Assembly: GCF_002105755.1 (NCBI RefSeq)
Contig: NZ_CP020821.1
Span: 1,984,001 to 2,048,000, forward strand
Length of the DNA: 64,000 nucleotides
Reading direction: 5' to 3'
Source: Mycobacterium colombiense CECT 3035
Lineage (GTDB): Bacteria; Actinomycetota; Actinomycetes; Mycobacteriales; Mycobacteriaceae
Under the pieces are notes generated by a model, which saw nothing but the letters and a program-made list of their open reading frames with translations, did no database searches and was not told the origin of the DNA. This document shows positions 1 through 7,314 of this stretch, one piece after another (position 1 is the stretch's first letter; each line of letters opens with the position of its first letter). The position numbers were made by a program, and so were the translations under genes.

Positions 1-606
1 GGCCTCGACGCCCGCGCCTACCGCCTCGTCGCTCTCAGCGACAAGCGCGTGTACGAAATCGACCAGCCCGCGGTCCAGGCGTTCAAAACCGCCGCCTTGA
101 CAGCGCATGGCGCTACTCCGCTGGCCGACCTGCGTTGGGTTCCTGTCGACCTGCGCGACGAGCGTTGGCCGCTGATGTTGAAGGAAGCGGGATGGGACAA
201 GTCCCTGCCGACCGCCTGGCTCGTCGAGGGCCTACTGCCCTACCTCTCGTCAACCGAGCACAACGCGCTCTTCGACACGCTCACCGCGCTAAGCGCGCCG
301 GGTAGCCGGCTGGCCGCCGAGGTTTATCACCACTCGACAATGCATTTCGGCGACGAACGGCTGACCGCTTGGCGCGACGGGGCAGCCGAGATCGACGACG
401 CGCTGGGCGTAGACGTGGATGTAACGGCCTTCATCAAAAACCACGATGCCAGCGATACGGCGTCGTGGTTGTCGCAGCACGGATGGAGGGTGGATTCTCT
501 GGACAGCCGCGAAATGATGTCGCGCCTCGGCAGGCCGATCCCACCGGACCTCCGCGACGTTGCGCCGGCCAGCTCGCTGGTAACAGCGATCCGCTGCGGG
601 CCGTAG
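1..606 (+). CDS. SAM-dependent methyltransferase (TIGR00027 / Rv0726c-like family), 5' end outside window
   Basis: This is the C-terminal two thirds of a class I S-adenosylmethionine-dependent methyltransferase of the large mycobacterial TIGR00027 family. The frame is open from base 1, so the start lies outside the window. Family landmarks are the GLDARAYRL motif at the very edge, then YEIDQPAV (the acidic residue that usually contacts SAM) and LVEGLLPYL. It ends at a TAG at 604-606. Substrates of this family, which has many paralogs in mycobacteria, are mostly unknown; some members are linked to lipid or polyketide tailoring. The next gene on the same strand starts 52 bases later, so the two may be co-transcribed. 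Family assignment is firm, the substrate is not known. Confidence 0.85.
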   Translation, partial: GLDARAYRLVALSDKRVYEIDQPAVQAFKTAALTAHGATPLADLRWVPVDLRDERWPLMLKEAGWDKSLPTAWLVEGLLPYLSSTEHNALFDTLTALSAPGSRLAAEVYHHSTMHFGDERLTAWRDGAAEIDDALGVDVDVTAFIKNHDASDTASWLSQHGWRVDSLDSREMMSRLGRPIPPDLRDVAPASSLVTAIRCGP

Positions 607-658
607 CCTTCCAACGGATACTGGTCATTTCTAGATTGGTTGTGAACAAGGGGGATCC

Positions 659-1054
659 ATGCGAGTGCCAAGAGCCGTCGCGAACTTCAATCGACGAGTC
701 ACCAATCCAGCGGCTCGCTCGATCACGCCATGGCTTCCGGGCCAAGGGACACTTGAGCACGTCGGACGCAAATCAGGCAAGCGTTATCGAACGCCGCTGC
801 TGGTTTTTCCCACCCGCGACGGCTTCGTCATTCTCATCGGGTACGGGCTGAAATCGGACTGGTTGAAGAATGTCTTCGCGGGTGGACAGGCGCTGCTGCA
901 CAAGCGCGGCAAGGGCATCGCGCTCGCCAATCCCCGCCTCCTGAGTAAGGCCGAGGCCGCAACGCTCGTTACCGGGCCTTCCGGTGTGTTCTACCGCCTG
1001 TTTCCGTACAACGAAGCGGCGCTGGTGTTGACCAAAGTCAATTCCACGCCGTGA
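659..1054 (+). CDS. DUF385 / deazaflavin-dependent (F420) nitroreductase family protein
   Basis: A 131-residue protein of the split-barrel nitroreductase/DUF385 family, related to M. tuberculosis Ddn. Members typically bind coenzyme F420 and reduce quinones or nitro compounds near the membrane. Features that fit are the LEHVGRKSGKRYRTPL segment (residues about 34-49), which corresponds to the cofactor-phosphate-binding 'GRKSGxxRxTPL' signature, followed by a hydrophobic strand and the SDWLKNV motif. An AAGGGGG ribosome binding site precedes the ATG at 659. It lies just downstream of the methyltransferase and is followed by a strong hairpin at 1085-1112. Family call is confident; physiological substrate is unknown. 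Confidence 0.8.
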   Translation: MRVPRAVANFNRRVTNPAARSITPWLPGQGTLEHVGRKSGKRYRTPLLVFPTRDGFVILIGYGLKSDWLKNVFAGGQALLHKRGKGIALANPRLLSKAEAATLVTGPSGVFYRLFPYNEAALVLTKVNSTP

Positions 1055-1084
1055 TTCTGGCGATAGAACGACGAAGTTGAGTCA

Positions 1085-1112
1085 GTGGGGTCGCCCTAGA
1101 TGGCGACCCCAC
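1085..1112 (+). terminator. Perfect 11-bp hairpin downstream of the DUF385 gene
   Basis: GTGGGGTCGCC at 1085-1095 is perfectly complementary to GGCGACCCCAC at 1102-1112 with a six-base loop. It starts 31 bases after the stop codon of the upstream gene. There is no U-tract, which is usual for mycobacterial terminators. It is the expected end of the methyltransferase/DUF385 transcript. Confidence 0.65.
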
Positions 1113-1194
1113 GATCAAGCGACACCGTTCGCTATAACCTCTAATCGTCTGCAAGACAGGGATTTCAGGCGTTGTCGTTGCGACTTTGCTACGG

Positions 1195-1287
1195 GCTAAC
1201 CTGCATCAGATGAACCCCCGCCGAGAGCTATTGAGTGGCGAACGTATGGCGTAGGTCGTGCATGCTGACCCCCTGCACGGCGGGCAT
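1195..1287 (-). pseudogene. Tyrosine recombinase (phage-type integrase) C-terminal remnant
   Basis: On the minus strand, about 30 codons read VSMHDLRHTFATQ, a stop codon, then LSAGVHLMQVS. This is the HxxR box of tyrosine recombinases (HDLRHTFAT-x-LLSAGV-x-xMQVS is a very common form). The in-frame TAG and the absence of the downstream catalytic tyrosine region show that it is a scar. Upstream codons in the same frame (to about 1330) have no clear similarity. It implies that an integrative element once sat here. No partner attachment site was found. Confidence 0.6.
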
Positions 1288-1362
1288 GCGCTTCGTCCCG
1301 AGTCCTCTCGTGCCCAACCGTGAACGGTCAATGATCCGCGACCGGCCATCCGGAGCGCCGTC

Positions 1363-2304
1363 CTATCCGGGCACGATGATGAGCTTGCCTCGCTTGGCTG
1401 TTCCGTTTTGTTCTAGGTTCGTCAGTGCTGGGATTGCTTCCGACAGGGGCACCACTTGCGCGATGGGCAGGCTGAGATGACCATCACCAGCAGCTTGCGC
1501 AATCGCTTCGAGGTCGGCCGTCGACGATTGGCCCACGACGACGCGGAATGGACCGGGCAAGGCGCTTCTAGCCATGTTGACCGGACTGGGTTTCACAGTG
1601 ACGATGCGGCCTTTCCGAGCCAATATCTTTCGGGCGGTTTTGACCGGTAGCGTGCCGGCGGCGTCTAGGACGACGTCGAATTTCTGCTGAAGGACGTCGG
1701 GGGCGAAGTCGAAATCAACGATGGGATCGACTCCGAGTGCGCGGGCCTCACCGGCTGAACCGGGACGGCAACTGCCGGCCACAGTTGCCCCGCGGGCAGA
1801 GGCCAATTGAACCGCGGACCGTCCGACTCCCCCGAGGCTGGCGTGCACGAACACTGAGCCTCCTCGGCGCAGGTTGCCCTTGTTGAACAGCGCTTGATAG
1901 GCGGTTATGCCGACGACGGGGATCGCAGCCGCTGCTTCGAATGACAACCCCGCAGGCTTCTTGACGAGGTCATCCTCGCGGGCCACAACCACGTCGGCGA
2001 AGGCGCCCGATTCCTTGATCGACACCCCACCGAGAACGTCGTCGCCGATTCGCACTCGCGTGACGTCGTTACCGACAGCCTCGACGGTGCCGGCGAAGTC
2101 ATAGCCCATCCCTCGCGGAAAGTTCCGACCCGTCAGTGTTTTCATCCGACCATTGCGGATGCCGAAGTCCATCGGGTTGGCGGAGGCCGCCCGCATCCGA
2201 ACGCGGACATCCCGCGGCCCGATTTCTTTAGGCTGAAAGTCTTCGAGCCGCATGACTTGGGGTCCGCCGTATTGGTGGTATTGAATTCGCTTCGTTGTGG
2301 GCAC
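1363..2304 (-). CDS. NADP-dependent quinone oxidoreductase-like MDR family dehydrogenase
   Basis: A 313-residue medium-chain dehydrogenase/reductase of the zinc-free quinone-oxidoreductase branch. The N-terminal GroES-like domain has QYHQYGGPQVMRLED and GYDFAGTVEAVG. The nucleotide-binding domain has the glycine-rich VFVHASLGGVGRSAVQLA segment and ends AKRGKLIIVPG. Zinc ligands of alcohol dehydrogenases are absent. The open frame extends further upstream, but GTG at 2304 is the best start: GGAG lies seven bases ahead and the position clears the end of the neighbouring esterase by 29 bases. It is the last gene of a minus-strand operon with the esterase and the SDR remnant, probably under the divergent TetR regulator. 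The substrate is unknown. Confidence 0.8.
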   Translation of the reverse strand: MPTTKRIQYHQYGGPQVMRLEDFQPKEIGPRDVRVRMRAASANPMDFGIRNGRMKTLTGRNFPRGMGYDFAGTVEAVGNDVTRVRIGDDVLGGVSIKESGAFADVVVAREDDLVKKPAGLSFEAAAAIPVVGITAYQALFNKGNLRRGGSVFVHASLGGVGRSAVQLASARGATVAGSCRPGSAGEARALGVDPIVDFDFAPDVLQQKFDVVLDAAGTLPVKTARKILARKGRIVTVKPSPVNMARSALPGPFRVVVGQSSTADLEAIAQAAGDGHLSLPIAQVVPLSEAIPALTNLEQNGTAKRGKLIIVPG

Positions 2305-2333
2305 CAGATATCTCCGATCAAAGGGGTTGAGTG

Positions 2334-3266
2334 TCAACGGTTCAGGGCTAGTGCAAGAACGGACTCGAGGAACGCCAGGGTTTTCTGGTGCAGCGGCGCA
2401 GCGTTGAAGTGTGGTGAGCCGTGGTCGCCGCCGGCGATCTCGACCAGCTCGGCCGAGGCACCTGTCGCGGTGAGTGCACGATGAAGCCGCCGGCTTTGCT
2501 CGATGCCGACGCGACGGTCGTGGTCGCCGTGGACAATCAAGAAGGGCGGGGCGTCGTGGTGTGCGAGGTGGCACAGGTTTGCCCGTTGCACAATGTCTGG
2601 CCGGCTAGAGGGGACAAACCCGAAGAAGCGTGCCAATGTGCTGTCTGGCCCATCCATCGCTTCGATGGCGTCGGGGCGTGCGTCCTCATCATGTGTGAGG
2701 AAGTCCGAGGGACCGTAGTGCTCCACGACGGCCGTCAAGCGGCATGACACCTCCGAGTAGGGCTCGATGCCGCCGACCAGGTCGCTACCGTCGCCGGCGA
2801 GCGCGACCGCGCTGATGAGATAAGCGCCTGCGCTGGAACCGAATCCGACGATGCGGTCGGGATCGAATCCGTAGTGTGGGGCACCGGCTCGCACACAACG
2901 CACCGCTGCGGCGACATCGTGAAGAGCAGCGGGGAAGACAGCCTCGCCGCTGAGCCGGTACTGAACCGACACCACGGCCAGGCCCGCATCGAGCAGAAAC
3001 TTCCACGGGCCCATTTGCTTGATCCCGGCGAAGAATCCTCCTGGATGTGCGTATATAACAACAGGAATGGGTGTCGCCGCCGGGCTCTGTGGGATGTGCA
3101 CATCCATCGTCAGTGGCCGAAACCCGATGACGGTGGCGTATGTGCGGTCCAAATAGCTCGCCACGCCGGGGAAGACCTCAACTGGAGCCAAACCGTCGAA
3201 CTCAGGTCGAAGCAACGATGTGATCATCTCGGACGGAATGTCAACGGGCATTCCAGCTGTCTGCAT
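2334..3266 (-). CDS. Alpha/beta hydrolase (carboxylesterase / HSL-like family)
   Basis: A 310-residue alpha/beta hydrolase. The catalytic apparatus is visible: the oxyanion-hole motif HPGGFFAG, the nucleophile elbow GFGSSAGA, an acidic residue in HGDHDRR and a histidine in AGGDHGSPH. This is the arrangement of hormone-sensitive-lipase-like esterases acting on short acyl esters. The start was set at the ATG at 3266 rather than at the longer frame, because AAGGAACT lies just upstream and the ATG overlaps the stop of the preceding SDR remnant (TGATG), an arrangement typical of translational coupling. The cluster of dehydrogenase, esterase and SDR suggests degradation or detoxification of an alcohol/ester compound; that is inference. 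Confidence 0.8.
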   Translation of the reverse strand: MQTAGMPVDIPSEMITSLLRPEFDGLAPVEVFPGVASYLDRTYATVIGFRPLTMDVHIPQSPAATPIPVVIYAHPGGFFAGIKQMGPWKFLLDAGLAVVSVQYRLSGEAVFPAALHDVAAAVRCVRAGAPHYGFDPDRIVGFGSSAGAYLISAVALAGDGSDLVGGIEPYSEVSCRLTAVVEHYGPSDFLTHDEDARPDAIEAMDGPDSTLARFFGFVPSSRPDIVQRANLCHLAHHDAPPFLIVHGDHDRRVGIEQSRRLHRALTATGASAELVEIAGGDHGSPHFNAAPLHQKTLAFLESVLALALNR

Positions 3267-3529
3267 CAGAGTTCCTTTCGAATCATGCTGTAGCAGAATC
3301 TGTCTCGGTCCCAGCGCGGTGTGGTGTCGGTGAGGGCACGCTTGAGCATCCATCCGAATGCCTTCACCGATACTGAGCGCGGCAGCACATGCTTGACCAA
3401 GAGGTCGCCGATCCGGTTTGACACACCGGGCACGGCGTAGGAGCGCCAGCCAGCGAATTGTTCACCAACGCCCGAAGACGCCCCCGTGACGATCGCGTAC
3501 TCGCCATAGGTCGCGCCAACATTCTTCAT
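3266..3529 (-). pseudogene. Short-chain dehydrogenase with large in-frame internal deletion
   Basis: About 87 codons join the N-terminus of a short-chain dehydrogenase, including the nucleotide-binding TGASSGVGEQFA motif, directly to what looks like the C-terminal tail (GWRSYAVPGVSNRIGDLL onward). The catalytic Ser-Tyr-Lys region is missing, so roughly two thirds of a normal 260-280-residue SDR has been lost without breaking the frame. The upstream in-frame ATG at 3538 is possible, but the ATG at 3529 has a better-spaced GAGGGA. It cannot be an active SDR. Keeping the frame may preserve translational coupling to the esterase, whose ATG overlaps this stop. Confidence 0.65.
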
Positions 3530-3565
3530 CTCACACATTCCCTCTGCACTTGAGCTACCCGATCT

Positions 3566-3613
3566 ATGACACCAAGTGCCATCACCCTACATCGCGATGG
3601 CACTTGGTGTCAT
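3566..3613. promoter_or_regulatory. Duplicated TetR operator (perfect 18-bp inverted repeat)
   Basis: ATGACACCAAGTGCCATC at 3566-3583 is repeated in exact inverted orientation at 3596-3613, separated by 12 bases. Each arm is itself an approximate palindrome of the form TGxCACxxxGTGxCA, so the site can be read as two operators for a dimeric regulator. It lies between the TetR gene and the divergent SDR/esterase/dehydrogenase operon. The right arm falls where the -35 region of the tetR promoter should be. It is the obvious candidate for autoregulation and for control of the operon. Confidence 0.8.
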
Positions 3614-3629
3614 CATCGCCCGGACGATC

Positions 3630-3635
3630 TAAAAT
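3630..3635 (+). promoter_or_regulatory. -10 element for a leaderless tetR transcript
   Basis: TAAAAT lies exactly six bases before the ATG at 3642. In mycobacteria this spacing places the transcription start on the A of the start codon. It argues for the ATG at 3642 rather than the in-frame GTG at 3636, which would fall between the -10 element and the transcription start. Confidence 0.5.
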
Positions 3636-3641
3636 GTGGCA

Positions 3642-4214
3642 ATGAGTCGGTGGGAGCCCAATGCGGCATCGCGTTTGGGGGTCGCCGCCGTGGAATTGTT
3701 CGCCGAGAGAGGCTACGAGAACGTCACGGTCATGGACATCGCTGAGCGTGCAGGACTGACCAAGCGAACCTTCTTTCGTCACTTCGCCGACAAACGCGAG
3801 ATTCTCTTTCACGGCCAGGACTCTTACCGGGACGGGGTCGACACGGTGGTTGCCAACGCACCTGCCGCTGCCACTCCGATGGAAACGATCGGCGCAGTGC
3901 TCGGCGCGATCGCCACCGGTTTCAGCGACGACCGTCGCGACCTTCTCGCTAAACGCCAGAAGGTCATCGCCAGTACCCCCGAACTCAAAGAGCGCGACCT
4001 CCTCAAGAATGCCGCCCTCATCGCGGCGATGACGGAGGCCCTGGTCAAACGTGGAGTGGACCCGTCGACCGCGAATCTTGCCGCCCACGTCGGCGCTCTC
4101 GCATTCAGCGATGCTGTGCAGCGCTGGCTGGAACCTGGCAATCGCAAATCCATGGCCACACTTGCCGAAGAAGCATTGTCCCGGGTGAGCGCCGCCATCG
4201 AGACACTGAACTGA
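3642..4214 (+). CDS. TetR/AcrR family transcriptional regulator
   Basis: A 190-residue TetR-family repressor. The N-terminal helix-turn-helix is clear (AAVELFAERGYENVTVMDIAERAGLTKRTFFRHFADK in overlapping short motifs, about residues 15-50) and is followed by an all-helical ligand domain of normal length. It is divergent from the dehydrogenase/esterase/SDR-remnant operon, and a duplicated palindromic operator fills the gap. It therefore most likely represses both itself and that operon and releases them on binding a ligand related to the enzymes' substrate. The ATG at 3642 was preferred because a -10 element sits six bases upstream. The ligand is unknown. Confidence 0.88.
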   Translation: MSRWEPNAASRLGVAAVELFAERGYENVTVMDIAERAGLTKRTFFRHFADKREILFHGQDSYRDGVDTVVANAPAAATPMETIGAVLGAIATGFSDDRRDLLAKRQKVIASTPELKERDLLKNAALIAAMTEALVKRGVDPSTANLAAHVGALAFSDAVQRWLEPGNRKSMATLAEEALSRVSAAIETLN

Positions 4215-4271
4215 CATGTCTGATGCTGAGGCGGTATCGCATAGGTGGTCGAGTTGACGGCGGGTCCCGGG

Positions 4272-4499
4272 CTACCTGCTTCCGTCCGATAGCGACTGTC
4301 TTGCAACGCTTTTACGACCAATGACCAACGGCGGTGCACCCAGCCCGTCGAGACCCTCCGCCTCATACCGGGCTAACCACGAGTGCAGCGTCTGGCGCGA
4401 CACCCCGACCTTCGAAGCGACTTGCGAAATCGACAACCCATCACTGATCACCGCCAACACGGCCTGATACCGCTGCTCAGCCACGCTCAACTCCCCCAT
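4272..4499 (-). pseudogene. IS481-type transposase N-terminal remnant (helix-turn-helix only)
   Basis: The frame encodes the N-terminal helix-turn-helix of an IS481-family transposase: LSVAEQRYQAVLAVISDG, then SQVASKVGVSRQTLHSWLARYEAEGL. After about 52 residues it leaves the family consensus and runs into an unrelated tail. The DDE catalytic domain (some 250-350 residues) is absent. Directly upstream lies a block of short repeats (4509-4594), likely the intact end of the former element. It sits between the TetR gene and a tRNA-Met. Confidence 0.65.
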
Positions 4500-4508
4500 C
4501 TCGGGAGT

Positions 4509-4594
4509 GTCAAGGATCAACCGAAGTAGCTGTCAAGCATCAGCCGAAACACTGTCAAGCATCACCCGGCATAGATCCGTCAAGGATCAACCGA
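4509..4594 (-). repeat. Four tandem copies of a 16-bp GTCAAGSATCAnCCGA motif
   Basis: The motif GTCAAG(G/C)ATCA(A/G/C)CCG(A/G) occurs at 4509-4524, 4532-4547, 4554-4569 and 4579-4594, with starts 22-25 bases apart. It lies immediately upstream of the truncated transposase. Arrays like this at one end of an insertion sequence are usually transposase binding sites; the identification is by position and spacing. Confidence 0.7.
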
Positions 4595-4612
4595 GGTCAT
4601 ACAAGAGAACGG

Positions 4613-4686
4613 TGGGGCGGGCGGGGCTCGAACCCGCGACCAACGGATTATGAGTCCGCGGCTCTAACCAACTGAGCTACCGCCCC
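4613..4686 (-). tRNA. tRNA-Met (CAT anticodon)
   Basis: A complete cloverleaf is readable on the minus strand: acceptor stem GGGGCGG/CCGCCCC, D-arm GCTC/GAGC, anticodon arm GCGGA-CTCATAA-TCCGT with anticodon CAT, and T-arm GCGGG-TTCGAGC-CCCGC. CCA is not encoded. CAT can specify elongator methionine or, after lysidine modification, isoleucine-2. The CTCATAA loop fits elongator Met; the initiator is excluded by its different conserved features. It lies beside the IS remnant. Confidence 0.88.
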
Positions 4687-4774
4687 CGACAGGGGTGTCC
4701 GTAGAAACCGTAGCCGAAGACGGAAGTCAGGGTGCGTCGGGCGGCGTCGCCGCCTCGACCTGAGCCGGCGTGCA

Positions 4775-4804
4775 GGTGGGCGTCCCACATCCAGAGCGCC
4801 CACC
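4775..4804 (-). terminator. Hairpin downstream of the first DUF732 gene
   Basis: GGTGGGCG (4775-4782) pairs with CGCCCACC (4797-4804). It begins about 25 bases after the stop codon of the minus-strand gene ending at 4829. It is a plausible factor-independent terminator without a U-tract. Confidence 0.45.
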
Positions 4805-4828
4805 GGCACCGCGACTATGCCGCCAAGG

Positions 4829-5245
4829 TCAGGCGGGCGCCGGCCCCGCCTGAGGGGCTTGAGACTTGATCTTGGGGATCATCTCTGGCGCGTAGACGAA
4901 AATTGCCGACTCGACCTCCCACTCGGCCTGGGCCTGACTCATGGGCGTCGTACGCGTGATCATGTTGATCAGCTCCTGGCCCTCGCCGTACGGGTTGGGA
5001 TTGGACCGCACCTGATCGGCGAACCAGCGCCCCTCGGCAACTTCACTGCAGTCGTTGAAGTCGGCGTTGTGGACCATCTTGTTCTGCGCCAGCAGTTTGA
5101 TGTACTGGTCGTCGGCGGGCGTCATATTGCAGGACGCCGAGGCCTGCGGCGCCGACACCACAGCCCCACCGAACGTCGCGGCCCCCAGTGCAAGGCCGGC
5201 GGCCCCTACCGCCAGCACCCGCGCACGCGATCGTGTCGTTCTCAC
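4829..5245 (-). CDS. DUF732 small secreted protein (copy 1)
   Basis: A 138-residue exported protein with a classical signal peptide: basic TTRSRAR, a hydrophobic core, and cleavage near APQASA. The mature domain, CNMTPADDQYIKLL through FADQVRSNPNPYGEG, is the DUF732 pattern common in mycobacterial secreted proteins of unknown function. Two cysteines in the mature part probably form a disulfide. GTG at 5245 was chosen since it begins the signal peptide; the open frame runs further upstream. The gene at 5580-6005 on the same strand is a close paralog, about 88% identical over the mature domain by eye. Function is unknown. Confidence 0.8.
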   Translation of the reverse strand: MRTTRSRARVLAVGAAGLALGAATFGGAVVSAPQASASCNMTPADDQYIKLLAQNKMVHNADFNDCSEVAEGRWFADQVRSNPNPYGEGQELINMITRTTPMSQAQAEWEVESAIFVYAPEMIPKIKSQAPQAGPAPA

Positions 5246-5579
5246 TTTTCCGGACCCCCTTATCGTGGAATTTGCTACCTTCCCTTCGCAGCAGGGTTCG
5301 GGTACCACCGGTGTTCAGACCGGCAAACGGTGATTCCACCAAACAACGCGTGAACAGCAACTCGCTGAAATTACTGTGCGAGAAACTGTTCGGGTCAAAC
5401 CGGTAACGGAGCGGGTCAATACGGGCAATGGGGTGCGCCTCGGCGGCGCCGCGGATCAAGGGTGGCCGTTGCCGCAGATTCGAGTTAGCTGACGTGGAAT
5501 ACGAAAACGGCCGGAGGAAAACCCTCACGGCCGCTTACGTCCAAATTACGAGATCTGTTGCGCCGCAGCGCCTCACCAC
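5246..5579. other. Intergenic region between the DUF732 paralogs
   Basis: 334 bases without a convincing gene. It holds the terminator-like hairpin of copy 2 (5508-5533) and presumably the promoter of copy 1, though no clear -10 box was recognised. Several overlapping open frames lack coding character. Confidence 0.5.
5508..5533 (-). terminator. Hairpin downstream of the second DUF732 gene
   Basis: CGGCCG at 5508-5513 pairs with CGGCCG at 5528-5533, and the stem continues through GAGG/CCTC with one bulged A and a small A-rich loop. It lies about 47 bases after the stop of the minus-strand gene ending at 5580. Confidence 0.5.
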
Positions 5580-6005
5580 TTAGTGCTCGGCGGGCCAGTT
5601 CGCCTGCGCGGCTTGATCTTTGATCTTGGGGATCAGTTCGGGCGCGTAGACGTAAATCGCCGACTCGACCTCCCACTCCGCCTGCGCCTGAGTCATCGGG
5701 GTGGTGTTCGTGATCATGTTGATCAGTTCCTGGCCCTCACCGAACGGATTGGGATTGGACCGCACCTGATCGGCGAACCAACGCCCCTCAGCGGCCTCGT
5801 GGCAATCGCTGTAGTCGGCGTTGTGCACCATCTTGTTCTGGGCCAGCAGTTTGATGTACTGATCGTCGGCCGGAGTCAAATTGCAGGTAGCCGAAGCGAT
5901 CGGGGCTGACAGCACGGCGCCGCCGAGCATCGAGGCGCCCAGCGCGAGGCCGGCAGCCCAGACCGATGACACGCGAACGCGCGAGCGTGTACGGGTGCTT
6001 GTCAT
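5580..6005 (-). CDS. DUF732 small secreted protein (copy 2)
   Basis: A 141-residue exported protein, paralog of the neighbouring gene at 4829-5245. A signal peptide ends near APIASA. The mature domain starts CNLTPADDQYIKLL and shares the FADQVRSNPNP and AEWEVESAI blocks with copy 1; about 11 of 92 aligned positions differ. The C-terminal tail (after KIKDQA) differs. GGGAGG lies upstream of the ATG at 6005, and the paralog's start supports this choice. The tandem arrangement and high identity imply a recent local duplication. Role unknown. Confidence 0.82.
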   Translation of the reverse strand: MTSTRTRSRVRVSSVWAAGLALGASMLGGAVLSAPIASATCNLTPADDQYIKLLAQNKMVHNADYSDCHEAAEGRWFADQVRSNPNPFGEGQELINMITNTTPMTQAQAEWEVESAIYVYAPELIPKIKDQAAQANWPAEH

Positions 6006-6416
6006 TTCCGAACCTCCCTCTGCGCGGGAACGCTGTCGCGTCCGACGCAACCCAAGCTAGAAATCCTGCAAACGAACTGACCGAAGAAGCCATCTGGACC
6101 GCAAGCCAATGACGCACGATCCATGGCCATCCGGCTCGGGCCACGCTGCCATCTCGTTACCGTCACTTCTCGGTGTCGTATCAGTGTCGGCGAACGCGCT
6201 AAAAGTAGCGAATGACCCCAACACACAGCGGAAACAGACGCTTGCGCGGCAGTGTACGAATGGTTAACATTTCGTGCCCTCGGACCCGACCCGCCTAGGG
6301 GCCAAGCGGCCGACCACGCCGCGCCACGACGCCTGTGGCCAGCCGCGACCCGTCCTCGCCACCCCGTCAGCTAAGACCGGCCCGGCCCGGCGCCGCCCAG
6401 CGCGCGTCGGCGAACG
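6006..6416. other. Intergenic region, no gene recognised
   Basis: About 410 bases between the DUF732 gene and the AhpD-like gene, both on the minus strand. Open frames here extend into the neighbouring gene's antisense and show no recognisable domain. It should contain the promoter for DUF732 copy 2. I see no RNA gene. Confidence 0.4.
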
Positions 6417-7274
6417 TCAGCTGAACACCGTCCGGCCGTCGGCGGCGAGCAGGTACCGCTCGGTGCCGGTGTCGACGCGCGGCGCGTCGGCACCCAACGA
6501 CACGGCGACCTTATTGCTGGCATTGCGCATGATGTCGAAGGTGAGCTCCACGGCCTCCGCCTCGGAGAACCGGGAGCGCACCTCGGCGACATCGTCGGCG
6601 GCGAGGTGCGCAGGGGTCCAAATTAACGCATCGGCATACCGCAGCGCTGCTTTAGCACGCCCGTCGAGCAAACTCGACGATTCGAAGCGCGCGATCTCCT
6701 CGTACAGCGTTTCCGAACCACCGGCGTCGAGCGCGCCGCCCTCGCGCAGGGAGTTGCACAACCGGCAATTGTGCTGCGCCGCCCCGCGCAGCCGAACCAA
6801 CTCGGACGTCAGCGGGTCGAGCGCACGCATTCGCGCCACCGCGATTAAAAATTCGTTGAACACCGCATACGACGGATTGGTGGTGCGGTCCCAGGTGATC
6901 GGATCGGCGACCCAGCCGAGGTACTGCGCGCCGACCCCGAGCGCTTCCAGACCGGCCCGCACCCGGGGAACGAAGTCGGCGATGTACATCTGCACGACAA
7001 CCTCAAAGGTGTCGTCCCCCAGGTGCTTCCAGAGCCGCGCTCGTTGCTCGGCGGTGACCGAGGCGACGTCGGCGCTGAATTGTTCGGCGAATTCCGCGAC
7101 CGCGGCCGCGACGTCCGAGTCCGGCTCGCCGACACCGGCTTTCGCGGGCAGCGGGGGCAGCGACATCGTCTGCGCGCAAACCCGGCGAACCAGCGCCGCC
7201 AAGCGACCGTCGCCTGGAGCCAACGACACCAACCGCGTGAGCTGATCTTCTCGAACAGAAACCGGAGCCGTCAT
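6417..7274 (-). CDS. AhpD-like / carboxymuconolactone decarboxylase family protein (Rv2313c-like)
   Basis: A 285-residue all-helical protein. The segment [19 protein letters not shown] (about residues 163-181) carries a CxxC pair like the peroxidatic/resolving cysteines of the AhpD family, and the region from [22 protein letters not shown] resembles the second AhpD-like helix pair. The position beside tldE/tldD matches Rv2313c in M. tuberculosis. A disulfide redox role is plausible but unproven. TAGCGT lies seven bases before the ATG, so the mRNA may be leaderless; no ribosome binding site is seen. Confidence 0.65.
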   Translation of the reverse strand: MTAPVSVREDQLTRLVSLAPGDGRLAALVRRVCAQTMSLPPLPAKAGVGEPDSDVAAAVAEFAEQFSADVASVTAEQRARLWKHLGDDTFEVVVQMYIADFVPRVRAGLEALGVGAQYLGWVADPITWDRTTNPSYAVFNEFLIAVARMRALDPLTSELVRLRGAAQHNCRLCNSLREGGALDAGGSETLYEEIARFESSSLLDGRAKAALRYADALIWTPAHLAADDVAEVRSRFSEAEAVELTFDIMRNASNKVAVSLGADAPRVDTGTERYLLAADGRTVFS

Positions 7275-7314
7275 TCGTCACACGCTAGAACGTGCGCCGC
7301 CCTGCGGCAATGGA

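Noticed and set aside
1235-1480. 81-codon plus-strand ORF after the DUF385 gene
   Set aside because: Antisense to the integrase remnant and the dehydrogenase; no family similarity seen.
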